From an uncultured Phycisphaera sp. (GTDB lineage Bacteria; Planctomycetota; Phycisphaerae; Phycisphaerales; SM1A02), in NCBI GenBank assembly GCA_937911845.1, contig CALDQF010000355.1, positions 1 through 8,292 of the forward strand: a stretch of 8,292 bases of DNA. The letters run 5' to 3'. The position numbers and the translations under genes were made by a program. The notes under the pieces were generated by a model. The model worked only from the letters and a program-made list of their open reading frames with translations, had not been told where the DNA came from and did not search any database. Of this stretch, positions 1-6,230 are shown piece after piece. Within the stretch, counting starts at the first letter, position 1, and each line of letters begins with the position of its first letter.

Positions 1-236
1 CTCCGGTTGGGCTGGTTCGGGTCGGAGATCCTGAGAGCGGAATCTCTCAGTTGATCGACATGTCTTCATCGGGGGTACGGGAGGCTTGGGAAACCGCGGC
101 CCTTCAACGACAAGAAGAATTGCTTGCTTTGGCCCGATTGATTGGTGGCGATGTGTTGCCACTCCGTACAGATCAAGATGCCATTGATGCGATTGAACGT
201 CACTACCAACGCCGAGCTCGAGGGAGCAAAGCGTGA
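1..236 (+). CDS. DUF58 family protein, C-terminal end (partial, 5' truncated)
   Basis: The reading frame is open from the left edge (first full codon at base 3) to a TGA at 234-236, giving about 77 residues of a protein whose start lies outside the window. The visible part reads like the end of DUF58 proteins: a short strand ending in VGDPESG, an ...LIDMSSSGVREAW stretch, a helix, and a final part with LIGGDVLPLRTDQDAIDAIERHYQRR. In this family that region closes a VWA-like fold (a DxxTG-type turn, a 'vDt' strand, then 'd.l.l.td.d....L..ff..R'). DUF58 proteins are usually encoded between moxR and batA and are thought to work with the MoxR ATPase and the VWA proteins; their exact role is unknown. 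The next gene begins inside its stop codon, so it belongs to the same operon. The family call relies on this C-terminal pattern plus gene context; the diagnostic DUF58 core is not in view. Confidence 0.8.
   Translation, partial: PVGLVRVGDPESGISQLIDMSSSGVREAWETAALQRQEELLALARLIGGDVLPLRTDQDAIDAIERHYQRRARGSKA
221..226 (+). promoter_or_regulatory. Ribosome binding site for the GTG-start lipoprotein gene
   Basis: AGGGAG lies six bases before the GTG at 233. It supports this GTG start, which overlaps the DUF58 stop codon as GTGA and gives a sensible lipoprotein signal peptide directly after it. Confidence 0.6.
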
Positions 237-1084
237 GGATTCGTTTTGGTCAGCTGGTGCTTTCTTTGGTGGTCGTGGCTTGCTCGAACGAAGTGCCGAA
301 AGCTGCGGTTCTTCCTTTGGACGGGGAAGGTTTGGAAGCGGTGGTTCAGCCGGGAACGCCGCAGGTGGGCGATTTTTTTGTCGTCCAGCTTCCTGAAGAA
401 GCCAAAAGTTGGTCGGTGCTGTTGCCGGAGGGTGTCGAACAATCCAATTTGGACAATGGCGACTTGCGACTTCGTACGTTTACTGCGGGTGTGCTGGTTC
501 TCGCCTTCGAAGATCGCTCAGAACAGTTGCGTTTGAAGGTTGGTTCATCGTTGCCAGAGGGTGACCGTCCGGACGCCATTGAAGGAGTGGTTGGATTGCC
601 TCCCACACTTCAGGAACAATTGGTCGACTTTGTCTCCAAGACGTGGATTGCAGTAGCGATTTTTTTGGCTCTCTTGGTTGCGTCGATCTGTTGGCGGAAC
701 TGGCGTCAGCGATTGCGGGTGGGTCCGTATACTTCACCCGCAGACCGGGCCCGGAACGCGGTGGAAGAACTGTCCTCTGATCTCCCGCAAACCGAACTTG
801 AGGCGATTGGCTTCCTCTCCGAACTTTCCGATGTCATACGGACGTATCTTGAGGAAGCGTTGCAATCCCCGGCTTCTCGTTCCACGACCCCGGAATATCT
901 TGCGGACGCCCTGCCTTCCCTACCGGTGGCGACCCGGGAACCACTCAAGCAACTCCTCCGTGCCTCCGATCGAGCCAAATTTGCCCGAACGGCTATGCCT
1001 GCTTATGCCCGTGGCGTTCTCGTGCAAGCGAGCAAAATCATCGACCTCACTGAGCCGGCACCCGATTCCGAGGGTTCAGCATGA
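233..1084 (+). CDS. DUF4381-like membrane lipoprotein of the Bat operon (small BatD-like protein)
   Basis: This 283-residue protein starts with GTG overlapping the DUF58 stop. Residues 1-17 form a lipoprotein signal: a charged start (MRIRF), a hydrophobic core and a lipobox VVAC with Cys17 as the predicted lipidated residue. Residues 18-134 are a probable extracytoplasmic domain with alternating hydrophobic residues suggesting beta strands. A membrane segment covers about 137-154, followed by a basic patch (WRNWRQRLR). The cytoplasmic tail (about 165-275) is predicted helical and holds VIRTYLEEAL, STTPEYLADAL and LLRASDRAKFA, the pattern of DUF4381 and of BatD tails ('R.yl...', 'TT.E.l..l', 'D..KF'). 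BatD in this operon has matching RTYL and DRADF elements. DUF4381 proteins are commonly encoded between DUF58 and batA; function is unknown. A predicted lipid anchor plus a transmembrane helix would attach the protein to the inner membrane twice, which is unusual. The domain call is from pattern recall, so the family name is less sure than the topology. Confidence 0.72.
   Translation: MRIRFGQLVLSLVVVACSNEVPKAAVLPLDGEGLEAVVQPGTPQVGDFFVVQLPEEAKSWSVLLPEGVEQSNLDNGDLRLRTFTAGVLVLAFEDRSEQLRLKVGSSLPEGDRPDAIEGVVGLPPTLQEQLVDFVSKTWIAVAIFLALLVASICWRNWRQRLRVGPYTSPADRARNAVEELSSDLPQTELEAIGFLSELSDVIRTYLEEALQSPASRSTTPEYLADALPSLPVATREPLKQLLRASDRAKFARTAMPAYARGVLVQASKIIDLTEPAPDSEGSA
1070..1074 (+). promoter_or_regulatory. 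Ribosome binding site for batA
   Basis: GAGGG lies six bases before the ATG at 1081 and supports that start, whose ATGA overlaps the preceding stop codon. Confidence 0.55.
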
Positions 1085-2136
1085 GACAAGAGCTCTTCGA
1101 CGGGTTGCATGCTTGGTGGCTTCCGATTGGACTCTTGATCGCCGTGTTCTCGGCGTGGTGGTCCTCCCGACGAGGGCAGCACACCAAATGGTCTGGTGTC
1201 CCAAAAAGCTTGCCGCGTTCCTGGCGACAAAGGACCCGATGGGTTCCGCGATTGTTGGGATGGCTCGCGTTGCTGCTTCTGTTGTTCGGGCTTGCGGGGC
1301 CGCGGGGGGTTCGCGAACACCGTGAGGTGACCGGGCAAGGTCTGGCCATTACGTTGTGTGTTGATCGTTCAGGATCCATGCTCGCCCTTGATTTGGCTGA
1401 CTCGGTGGTCCGGCGTAGTCGGCTGGATGTGGTCAAAGATGTGGTGGACCGGTTTGTTCGAGGAGACACCACCATGGCCGGTCGACGGGGTGATTTGCTC
1501 TCTATTGTCCAGTTTGGCACGCATGCAGACGAAGTCACGCCTCCAACATTTGACCATGAGTATGTGGCGGAGGCGGTGGCAGGTTTGGAAGTCTCTGCCT
1601 TGGAATCTGAGCGGGCCACCGCGATCGGTGATGCTTTGGGCCTGGCGGTCGAGCGATTGGATGCTCTACGTACTCAGGACGTCAACCAGACCATCGGTGA
1701 TCAGATCATCATCTTGTTGACCGATGGTGAAAGCAACGCGGGCGTTCTGTCGCCTCTGGAAGCCGCAGAGTTGGCTCGAGCTTTGGGCGTCAAGGTGTAC
1801 ACCATTGGTGCTGGGACAACTTCAGCTACGGCCCCTATTCCCATGACCGATCCGTTTACTGGGCGCGAACGTATTCGAAACATGCCGGTGTCTCTGGATA
1901 TGGAGACGTTGAAAGCCATCGCGGAGCAAACTGGAGGCCAAGCCTTTCGTGCCACCGACCAAAATTCTCTGGTGGAGATCTACGCCGAGATTGATGCCTT
2001 GGAACGTACTGAATACCAAGAGACTCGCTGGGAAGAGGTGCGAGACGATGGACCACTGATGCTCGGCTTTGGCTTGATGCTTGGTCTTTTTGCTCGGCTT
2101 CTCGGTGCGTCGCTGTGGCCGGAGGTTGCGTCATGA
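1081..2136 (+). CDS. batA: BatA, membrane VWA-domain protein
   Basis: The 351-residue product has the BatA layout. Two N-terminal hydrophobic segments lie at about 12-27 and 57-75, then a VWA domain spans about 88-305, and a last hydrophobic stretch lies at about 324-346. The metal-ion-dependent adhesion site (MIDAS) is complete: DRSGSM at 95-100 (Asp95, Ser97, Ser99), Thr180 in RATAIGDALG, and Asp215 in LLTDGESNAG. The segment VYTIGAGTTSATAPIPM and the following RIRNMPVSLDMETLKAIAEQ, FRATDQNSLVEIYAEID are typical of BatA. The VWA domain is expected to bind a divalent metal and a protein partner, probably BatB or MoxR. The DRSGSM motif and the GRRGDLLSIVQFG region recall planctomycete-type BatA more than the usual D-x-SxSM form of Bacteroides. 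ATGA overlap with the upstream gene and GAGGG spacing fix the start. The family is certain; the mechanism of the complex is not known. Confidence 0.93.
   Translation: MRQELFDGLHAWWLPIGLLIAVFSAWWSSRRGQHTKWSGVPKSLPRSWRQRTRWVPRLLGWLALLLLLFGLAGPRGVREHREVTGQGLAITLCVDRSGSMLALDLADSVVRRSRLDVVKDVVDRFVRGDTTMAGRRGDLLSIVQFGTHADEVTPPTFDHEYVAEAVAGLEVSALESERATAIGDALGLAVERLDALRTQDVNQTIGDQIIILLTDGESNAGVLSPLEAAELARALGVKVYTIGAGTTSATAPIPMTDPFTGRERIRNMPVSLDMETLKAIAEQTGGQAFRATDQNSLVEIYAEIDALERTEYQETRWEEVRDDGPLMLGFGLMLGLFARLLGASLWPEVAS
2121..2125 (+). promoter_or_regulatory. Ribosome binding site deciding the batB start
   Basis: GGAGG lies seven bases before the ATG at 2133, which overlaps the batA stop as ATGA. 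This favours 2133 over the in-frame GTG at 2115, which would place the start upstream of this site. Confidence 0.7.
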
Positions 2137-3089
2137 GTGGATTGATCTGGCACAACGCATCGTGGTGGCCCTTGTTCGGCATTTTGCTTGGTGTTGGGGT
2201 CATGGTTCTTGTCCTCGGGTGGCGTCTTCGTCGGAATCAAGGGGCTTTGCTGCCTGGGGTTTTTGCCGCCACACTCTCGAGTCGACCGATTCTGACCTTC
2301 GGTGGTTCATTGTTGTTGGGGGTGGCGATTCTGGATCCACGTTGGTCCAGTGAAACCATTGAACTTCCTTTTCGGGGGCGAAATGTGGTGGTTCTCCTAG
2401 ATGCTTCACGCTCGATGCGTTGTCAGGACGCGGCTCCGGACCGACTGCAAGTGGCCAAAACCCTTTTGGGGGAATTGGCGGACTCAGCCGTCGGCGATCG
2501 ATTTGGTTTGATTGCTTTCGCAGGAACTCCGGTGCCCAAATGTCCTCCCACTGCAGATCCTCGCGCTTTCCGTCGTGCTTTGCGCCAAGTTAATCCCGAT
2601 CGAATGCCCATCGGAGGATCGCTCCCGGGAGACGCACTGCGTGAGGCGGCCTCATTTTTGTCGGAGGACATCAACGACAGTTTGGTGATCTTGGTGAGTG
2701 ATGGCGACGACATGGGGTCTTGGCCGATCGAGGCCGCCCGTGGTCTCGGCGTCCCAGTGGTCACCATCTCACTGGGCGATGCTGAAGAGGGGGCGCGTAT
2801 TCCTGACGATGCAGGGGGCTGGGTGGTTTACGATGAGTCTGAAGTGTGGTCTGTTCGCAATGACAAGCAGATGAAGGCTCTGGCTCAAGCGAGCGCTGGT
2901 ATTCACGTTCCATTGGGAACTTCTGTGGTCGATGCGCGTGCCTTGTGGCGTCAGCGTTTGGCCCCTCTGGTGGGTGGTTCAGAATCGGTTCAGGAGATCA
3001 CCAAGGATCGTCCGGAGTGGCGGTGGTTCGCGGTTCCTGGTGTGTTGTTGCTTGGACTGGGTTCCATCGGAAGGGCGAGGATCGCCTGA
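2133..3089 (+). CDS. batB: BatB, membrane VWA-domain protein
   Basis: The 318-residue protein, started at ATG 2133, is the second VWA protein of the operon. It has hydrophobic segments at about 11-30 and 53-67, a VWA domain at about 84-275 and a C-terminal membrane segment at about 298-313. Its first MIDAS loop is DASRSM (Asp90, Ser92, Ser94). The signature GDRFGLIAFAGTPVPKCPPT (121-140) corresponds to the BatB 'GDRvGLvaFag.a....PlT' block. The second MIDAS position, usually threonine in 'GT.i.dAL', is GGSLPGDAL here with Ser163, and the third is VSDGDD (Asp190) rather than the usual TDGE. The site is therefore conserved in form but with Ser replacing Thr. BatA and BatB probably associate in the membrane; no substrate is known. 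The stop overlaps batC as TGATG. Confidence 0.92.
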   Translation: MSGLIWHNASWWPLFGILLGVGVMVLVLGWRLRRNQGALLPGVFAATLSSRPILTFGGSLLLGVAILDPRWSSETIELPFRGRNVVVLLDASRSMRCQDAAPDRLQVAKTLLGELADSAVGDRFGLIAFAGTPVPKCPPTADPRAFRRALRQVNPDRMPIGGSLPGDALREAASFLSEDINDSLVILVSDGDDMGSWPIEAARGLGVPVVTISLGDAEEGARIPDDAGGWVVYDESEVWSVRNDKQMKALAQASAGIHVPLGTSVVDARALWRQRLAPLVGGSESVQEITKDRPEWRWFAVPGVLLLGLGSIGRARIA

Positions 3090-3838
3090 TGCGTGCGGTG
3101 GTGCTGTTGGCCTTGTTGGCCCAAGTCTCCGAGTCCCCAGGGAAGGATGAACTCGCAAAGATTCGGGGGCTTCGCGCAGAAGATCCTGCGAACGGCCGGC
3201 TCGCGTTCACCGAGGGCCGGTTGGCTTTGGATGGGGGCCAACTCTCGGAGGCCATGTCTGCCTTCAACGACGCGGTCGAGTTGCTGGACGGGCCGGGAGA
3301 TTTGGCTCGTGCCCACCATGCGGTTGCGGTAACGCAGCATCAAGCCGCCATGTCTCAAGTTGCCCAGAACCCGGCTTTGGCAAAGGAGATGATCGCGGCG
3401 GCCATGGCCAACTACGCGCAAGCCTTGGAGTACGACCCCAAACTTGAGCCTGCGCGGCGCAACGGCGAACGCGCGGCGCAATTTGCTTCGAGTGTTCCTC
3501 CACCACCACCTGAATCGTCGGGAGGAGAAGGTGAGAATCAAGATGGATCGCCCGACTCCACAGAATCAACCGATGACAATCCTTCCGAGGCTTCTCCATC
3601 TTCAGACCAGCAGGAACCAACGGATGGTGACTCAGGCAATCAAGAACAAGATCCCTCAGCCCAAAATTCCCCTTCAACATCCGAGTCCAGCTCTGATCCC
3701 TCCACTGGCTCGACGGAATCTCTTTCAGAGGCGGAGGCCCGCCGGATGCTGCAAGAAATTCGAGATCGTGCCGATGAACGGCAAGAAGAATTGAGTGCTC
3801 GGCAATCGAGGTCTCGGGTGGTGGAGCGCGATTGGTGA
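3089..3838 (+). CDS. batC: BatC, TPR protein with acidic Ser-rich linker
   Basis: The start at ATG 3089 overlaps the batB stop (TGATG) and has GCGAGG eight bases upstream. An earlier in-frame start inside batB would add an unlikely 48-residue extension. The 249-residue product has a short hydrophobic start (MRAVVLLALLAQVSES) that may act as a signal peptide or anchor. Helices at about 20-130 include TPR-like units (ANGRLAFTEGRLALDGGQ, SEAMSAFNDAVELL; ANYAQALEYDPKLEPAR). Residues 136-210 are a low-complexity stretch beginning with PPPPPE and then rich in Ser, Glu, Asp, Gln and Pro, probably disordered. The last 39 residues form a charged helix, LSEAEARRMLQEIRDRADER, ending in VVERDW. This end closely resembles the 'v.kDW' ending typical of BatC. 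TPR units are expected to bind a protein partner in the Bat complex. Codons in the linker look AT-richer than in neighbouring genes, which fits its composition. Confidence 0.88.
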   Translation: MRAVVLLALLAQVSESPGKDELAKIRGLRAEDPANGRLAFTEGRLALDGGQLSEAMSAFNDAVELLDGPGDLARAHHAVAVTQHQAAMSQVAQNPALAKEMIAAAMANYAQALEYDPKLEPARRNGERAAQFASSVPPPPPESSGGEGENQDGSPDSTESTDDNPSEASPSSDQQEPTDGDSGNQEQDPSAQNSPSTSESSSDPSTGSTESLSEAEARRMLQEIRDRADERQEELSARQSRSRVVERDW

Positions 3839-5514
3839 TGATGCTCCCACTGGTTGTACTCCTGACTGCCATGGCCGATGTGGAGTGGGTGGTTTCTCCA
3901 TCTGTTGCAGATGCAGGCATTCCGTTTGAGGTTCAACTTCGACTTCAAGGTGAAGGCCAGTCTTCCCCTGATCTTGATGTTCCCACCCCGGAAGTTGATG
4001 GTCTGGTGGTGCTCGAGGGTCCTGATGTTCGCTCTGGTTCCAACCTCATTTTTGTCAACGGAAGCGCCTCGGCCGCCTGGACACGATCATTTGCCTGGTC
4101 GGTGGTTGCTGATTCCCCCGGGCTGTACCAGTTGCCAGAACTCATCATCAAAAGCAAAGAACGTGATATCAAGGTCAACAGCCGACCGGTTGTCGTCCGT
4201 GAACTGGAGCCAAGCCAAGACGTCTTCGTTGAACTTCGCTGCTCCAACTTGACGCCCTGGGTGGATCAAATCGTCGACTTGGAACTGACAGTTTTGTTCC
4301 GTCCATTTCAGGATGAAGAGTTGGGCACGCGTATTGGAAGTCAAGATCTGGTTGACGGCATCGATTGGGACCGCAGTGCGTTGGGGCCTTTCTCTGGCAT
4401 TGTTCAAAGTCGAGACCGACCCAAATTTGTACTGGGTCGCGGTAAACAGCAAGGGTGGGATGGCTTCCGCTGGACAGTGTCCGAACGGTTCCGTTCGGTG
4501 GGTACTTCTGTGGTGGAACCGGTTCGAATCGTAGGAACGTATCCAGTGTCTTTGGTCCGGACGAACACAGTGTTCGGGTCCAGAATTCGGATCGCTCGAA
4601 GGAGCCCGGTTCGGGTAGACACAACCCCACTGCAAATTGAGGTTCGGCCCCCACCTCAAGAGGGGAAACCGCAAGATTGGGGTGGCGTGGTCGGTCGTTT
4701 CGAGTTGTCCACATCACTGGACCGGGTGGCACTCGGTGTTGGTGAACCAGTGACCTTGACCCTGAGGGTCGAAGATCTCGATGGCAATGCGGATCTCGCT
4801 GGTTTGCCTGACCCTCCAATCGAAATTCAACTTCAAGAAGCAGGCTGGCAGTTGTCGCCAGACCCTGCCCCCGGCAAGGTTGAGGGCCAAGTTCGAACCA
4901 TACGGCGGAGCATCCGTCCGACAGAACGTGCCTCCGAGTTGCCCAGTTTGCGTTTGCCATACTTTGATGCCGAAAGCAGCATGTGGGGAGTGACGGTGGC
5001 GGAGGCGATACCGGTGCAAGTGGCCGCCGCCAGCCAGTTGGATATCGAGGATCTTCCTCCCCCTTTGGTGGAGCGTCGTGAACCTATGCTTGAAATTGGT
5101 CCTGAAACTTGGCCAGGTCTCGCTGAGGTCAACACTGTTCCATCAGTGACGGTGCTCCCGGTTGCCATTGGGTTGGGTTTGGGGATGCTGGCTGCGGGAG
5201 CAATTCGATGGGCCCCACTGCTCTTCTCACGTGGCGGGGTGAGTCGGAAACGAAAACTCGATAATCTTCGCCGCGCACTCGATCGGTCTCAAGGTCACCT
5301 TGAAGTGGGGCAAGCCGCGCGAACCTACTTATCAACGTGGTCGAACCACGCTTCCGATCCGATCTCTGTTTTGCGAAAGAGTGATCCCCAACTCGCTGAT
5401 GACCTTCAGGAAGCGTTTGCCGCACTTGACCGTGCAGATTTTGGTGGCGGTTCTGCGGATGCCAGCGAGCGGGTTGTCGGTTTGCTTCGGTGTCTTCCGG
5501 GGTCGCGCGCATGA
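3838..5514 (+). CDS. batD: BatD, oxygen tolerance family membrane protein
   Basis: The 558-residue protein is the largest of the operon. A signal peptide occupies about 1-13 (MMLPLVVLLTAMA). The long exported part (about 14-430) is predicted beta-rich. It contains family-like motifs such as SFAWSVVADSPGLYQLPEL (about 84-102), the N-D-LAGLPDPPIE block near 317-330, and PYFDAESSMWGVTVAEAIPV near 374-392, which match BatD patterns ('f.w.l.p...G.y.ip', 'g.gN...l..P', 'YFdp....w'). A membrane segment lies at about 437-457. The cytoplasmic tail (460-558) is helical with ARTYL and ALDRADF, echoing the lipoprotein encoded at 233-1084. The start is ambiguous: GTG 3835, ATG 3838 and ATG 3841 are in frame. 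ATG 3838 gives the TGATG overlap seen elsewhere in the operon and is preferred, although a GGAG at 3823-3826 is eleven bases away. Role: structural or stress-related component of the Bat complex; mechanism unknown. Confidence 0.88.
   Translation: MMLPLVVLLTAMADVEWVVSPSVADAGIPFEVQLRLQGEGQSSPDLDVPTPEVDGLVVLEGPDVRSGSNLIFVNGSASAAWTRSFAWSVVADSPGLYQLPELIIKSKERDIKVNSRPVVVRELEPSQDVFVELRCSNLTPWVDQIVDLELTVLFRPFQDEELGTRIGSQDLVDGIDWDRSALGPFSGIVQSRDRPKFVLGRGKQQGWDGFRWTVSERFRSVGTSVVEPVRIVGTYPVSLVRTNTVFGSRIRIARRSPVRVDTTPLQIEVRPPPQEGKPQDWGGVVGRFELSTSLDRVALGVGEPVTLTLRVEDLDGNADLAGLPDPPIEIQLQEAGWQLSPDPAPGKVEGQVRTIRRSIRPTERASELPSLRLPYFDAESSMWGVTVAEAIPVQVAAASQLDIEDLPPPLVERREPMLEIGPETWPGLAEVNTVPSVTVLPVAIGLGLGMLAAGAIRWAPLLFSRGGVSRKRKLDNLRRALDRSQGHLEVGQAARTYLSTWSNHASDPISVLRKSDPQLADDLQEAFAALDRADFGGGSADASERVVGLLRCLPGSRA
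4481..4498. repeat. Perfect 8-bp inverted repeat inside batD
   Basis: CCGAACGG and CCGTTCGG are exact reverse complements separated by TT. Eighteen bases further on is a second perfect palindrome, GAACCGGTTC (4516-4525), with a related half-site. Both are inside batD coding sequence, so they may simply follow from codons; an RNA hairpin or binding site is possible but unproven. Confidence 0.4.
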
Positions 5515-6230
5515 TGATTTACCTTTCTTTGCTGTGCTTGTTTGATTCTGGGGAGAGTTTGTTTGAAAACGCTATGTCTCTGGAGTCAAGTCAAGCCCAA
5601 GTGGTCTTTATTGAGGCGGCCGAGTCTTTTATGAATGACGCCGCCACCAATGCCGATCCCAATGTGGTGTTCAATGCTGGGCTGGCGTGGGCTCAGGCCG
5701 GCAACCGGCCCAAAGCGAAGCAAATGCTCCAGTACGCCGTTGCTCGAGGCGCCACCCCTGAGGCGTGGCGAGCGCTTCAGTTGATCCGGGAACAGGATGG
5801 TCCAGATTCCATTCAGGAACCTCTGCCGTGGTTCACACCTCTGGCTCGACTTGGCGTTGCAATTTCCATCATGGTGCCTGCGGCAGCTCTGTGGGCGGGG
5901 GGAATGTTGTCGATCGCTGGACTTCTCTGGGGACTGCGTCGTCCAGATCTTGCCGGTCTTACTCTCGTGGCGACACTTGTCTTTGTCACTCCTCTCTTCA
6001 GCCGGACTCTGACCATTCCAGGTGGGATTGCGGCAAGCGAACTGATCCCGTTTGAAGGCCCGGGTGATGGTTACGCTCCAACGAACGCGCTTCTGAAGTC
6101 TGGTGATGAAATCAACGTGATTCGTACCGCTGGTCAGTGGTGCGAGATTGATCTTCCGGGAGCGGATTGGCGACGGGGCTGGGTGCGTCGCGCCGACTTG
6201 CTCTTCCCGCAAAATGCTCTCGCGCCATGA
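5511..6230 (+). CDS. batE: BatE, TPR and SH3-like membrane protein
   Basis: The 239-residue product begins at ATG 5511, which overlaps the batD stop (ATGATGA). A second ATG at 5514 is also possible. The N-terminus (MMIYLSLLCLF) is hydrophobic and probably a signal peptide. TPR-like helices occupy about 18-93 (ESLFENAMSLESSQ..., DPNVVFNAGLAWAQAG, AKQMLQYAVARG). Membrane segments follow at about 111-141 (one long or two closely spaced) and 147-164. The C-terminal 60 residues form an SH3-like module: ALLKSGDEINVIRTAGQWCE, then GADWRRGWVRRADL, the usual 'l..G..v.v....g.W..v.....GWv....l' pattern. This TPR-membrane-SH3 order is the layout of BatE. The protein is likely a scaffold of the Bat complex, with the SH3-like part outside the cytoplasm, though topology is inferred. 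The start has only a weak GGGG upstream and probably depends on translational coupling to batD. Confidence 0.82.
   Translation: MMIYLSLLCLFDSGESLFENAMSLESSQAQVVFIEAAESFMNDAATNADPNVVFNAGLAWAQAGNRPKAKQMLQYAVARGATPEAWRALQLIREQDGPDSIQEPLPWFTPLARLGVAISIMVPAAALWAGGMLSIAGLLWGLRRPDLAGLTLVATLVFVTPLFSRTLTIPGGIAASELIPFEGPGDGYAPTNALLKSGDEINVIRTAGQWCEIDLPGADWRRGWVRRADLLFPQNALAP

Noticed and set aside
2945..3088. Earlier batC start upstream of 3089
   Set aside because: It would add 48 residues read from the batB coding region in another frame, with no family similarity, and the ATG at 3089 has the overlap and ribosome site expected in this operon.
4175..4960. Minus-strand open frame (261 codons) opposite batD
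   Set aside because: The composition is typical of antisense reading, it has no recognisable motifs, and batD is clearly the coding frame.
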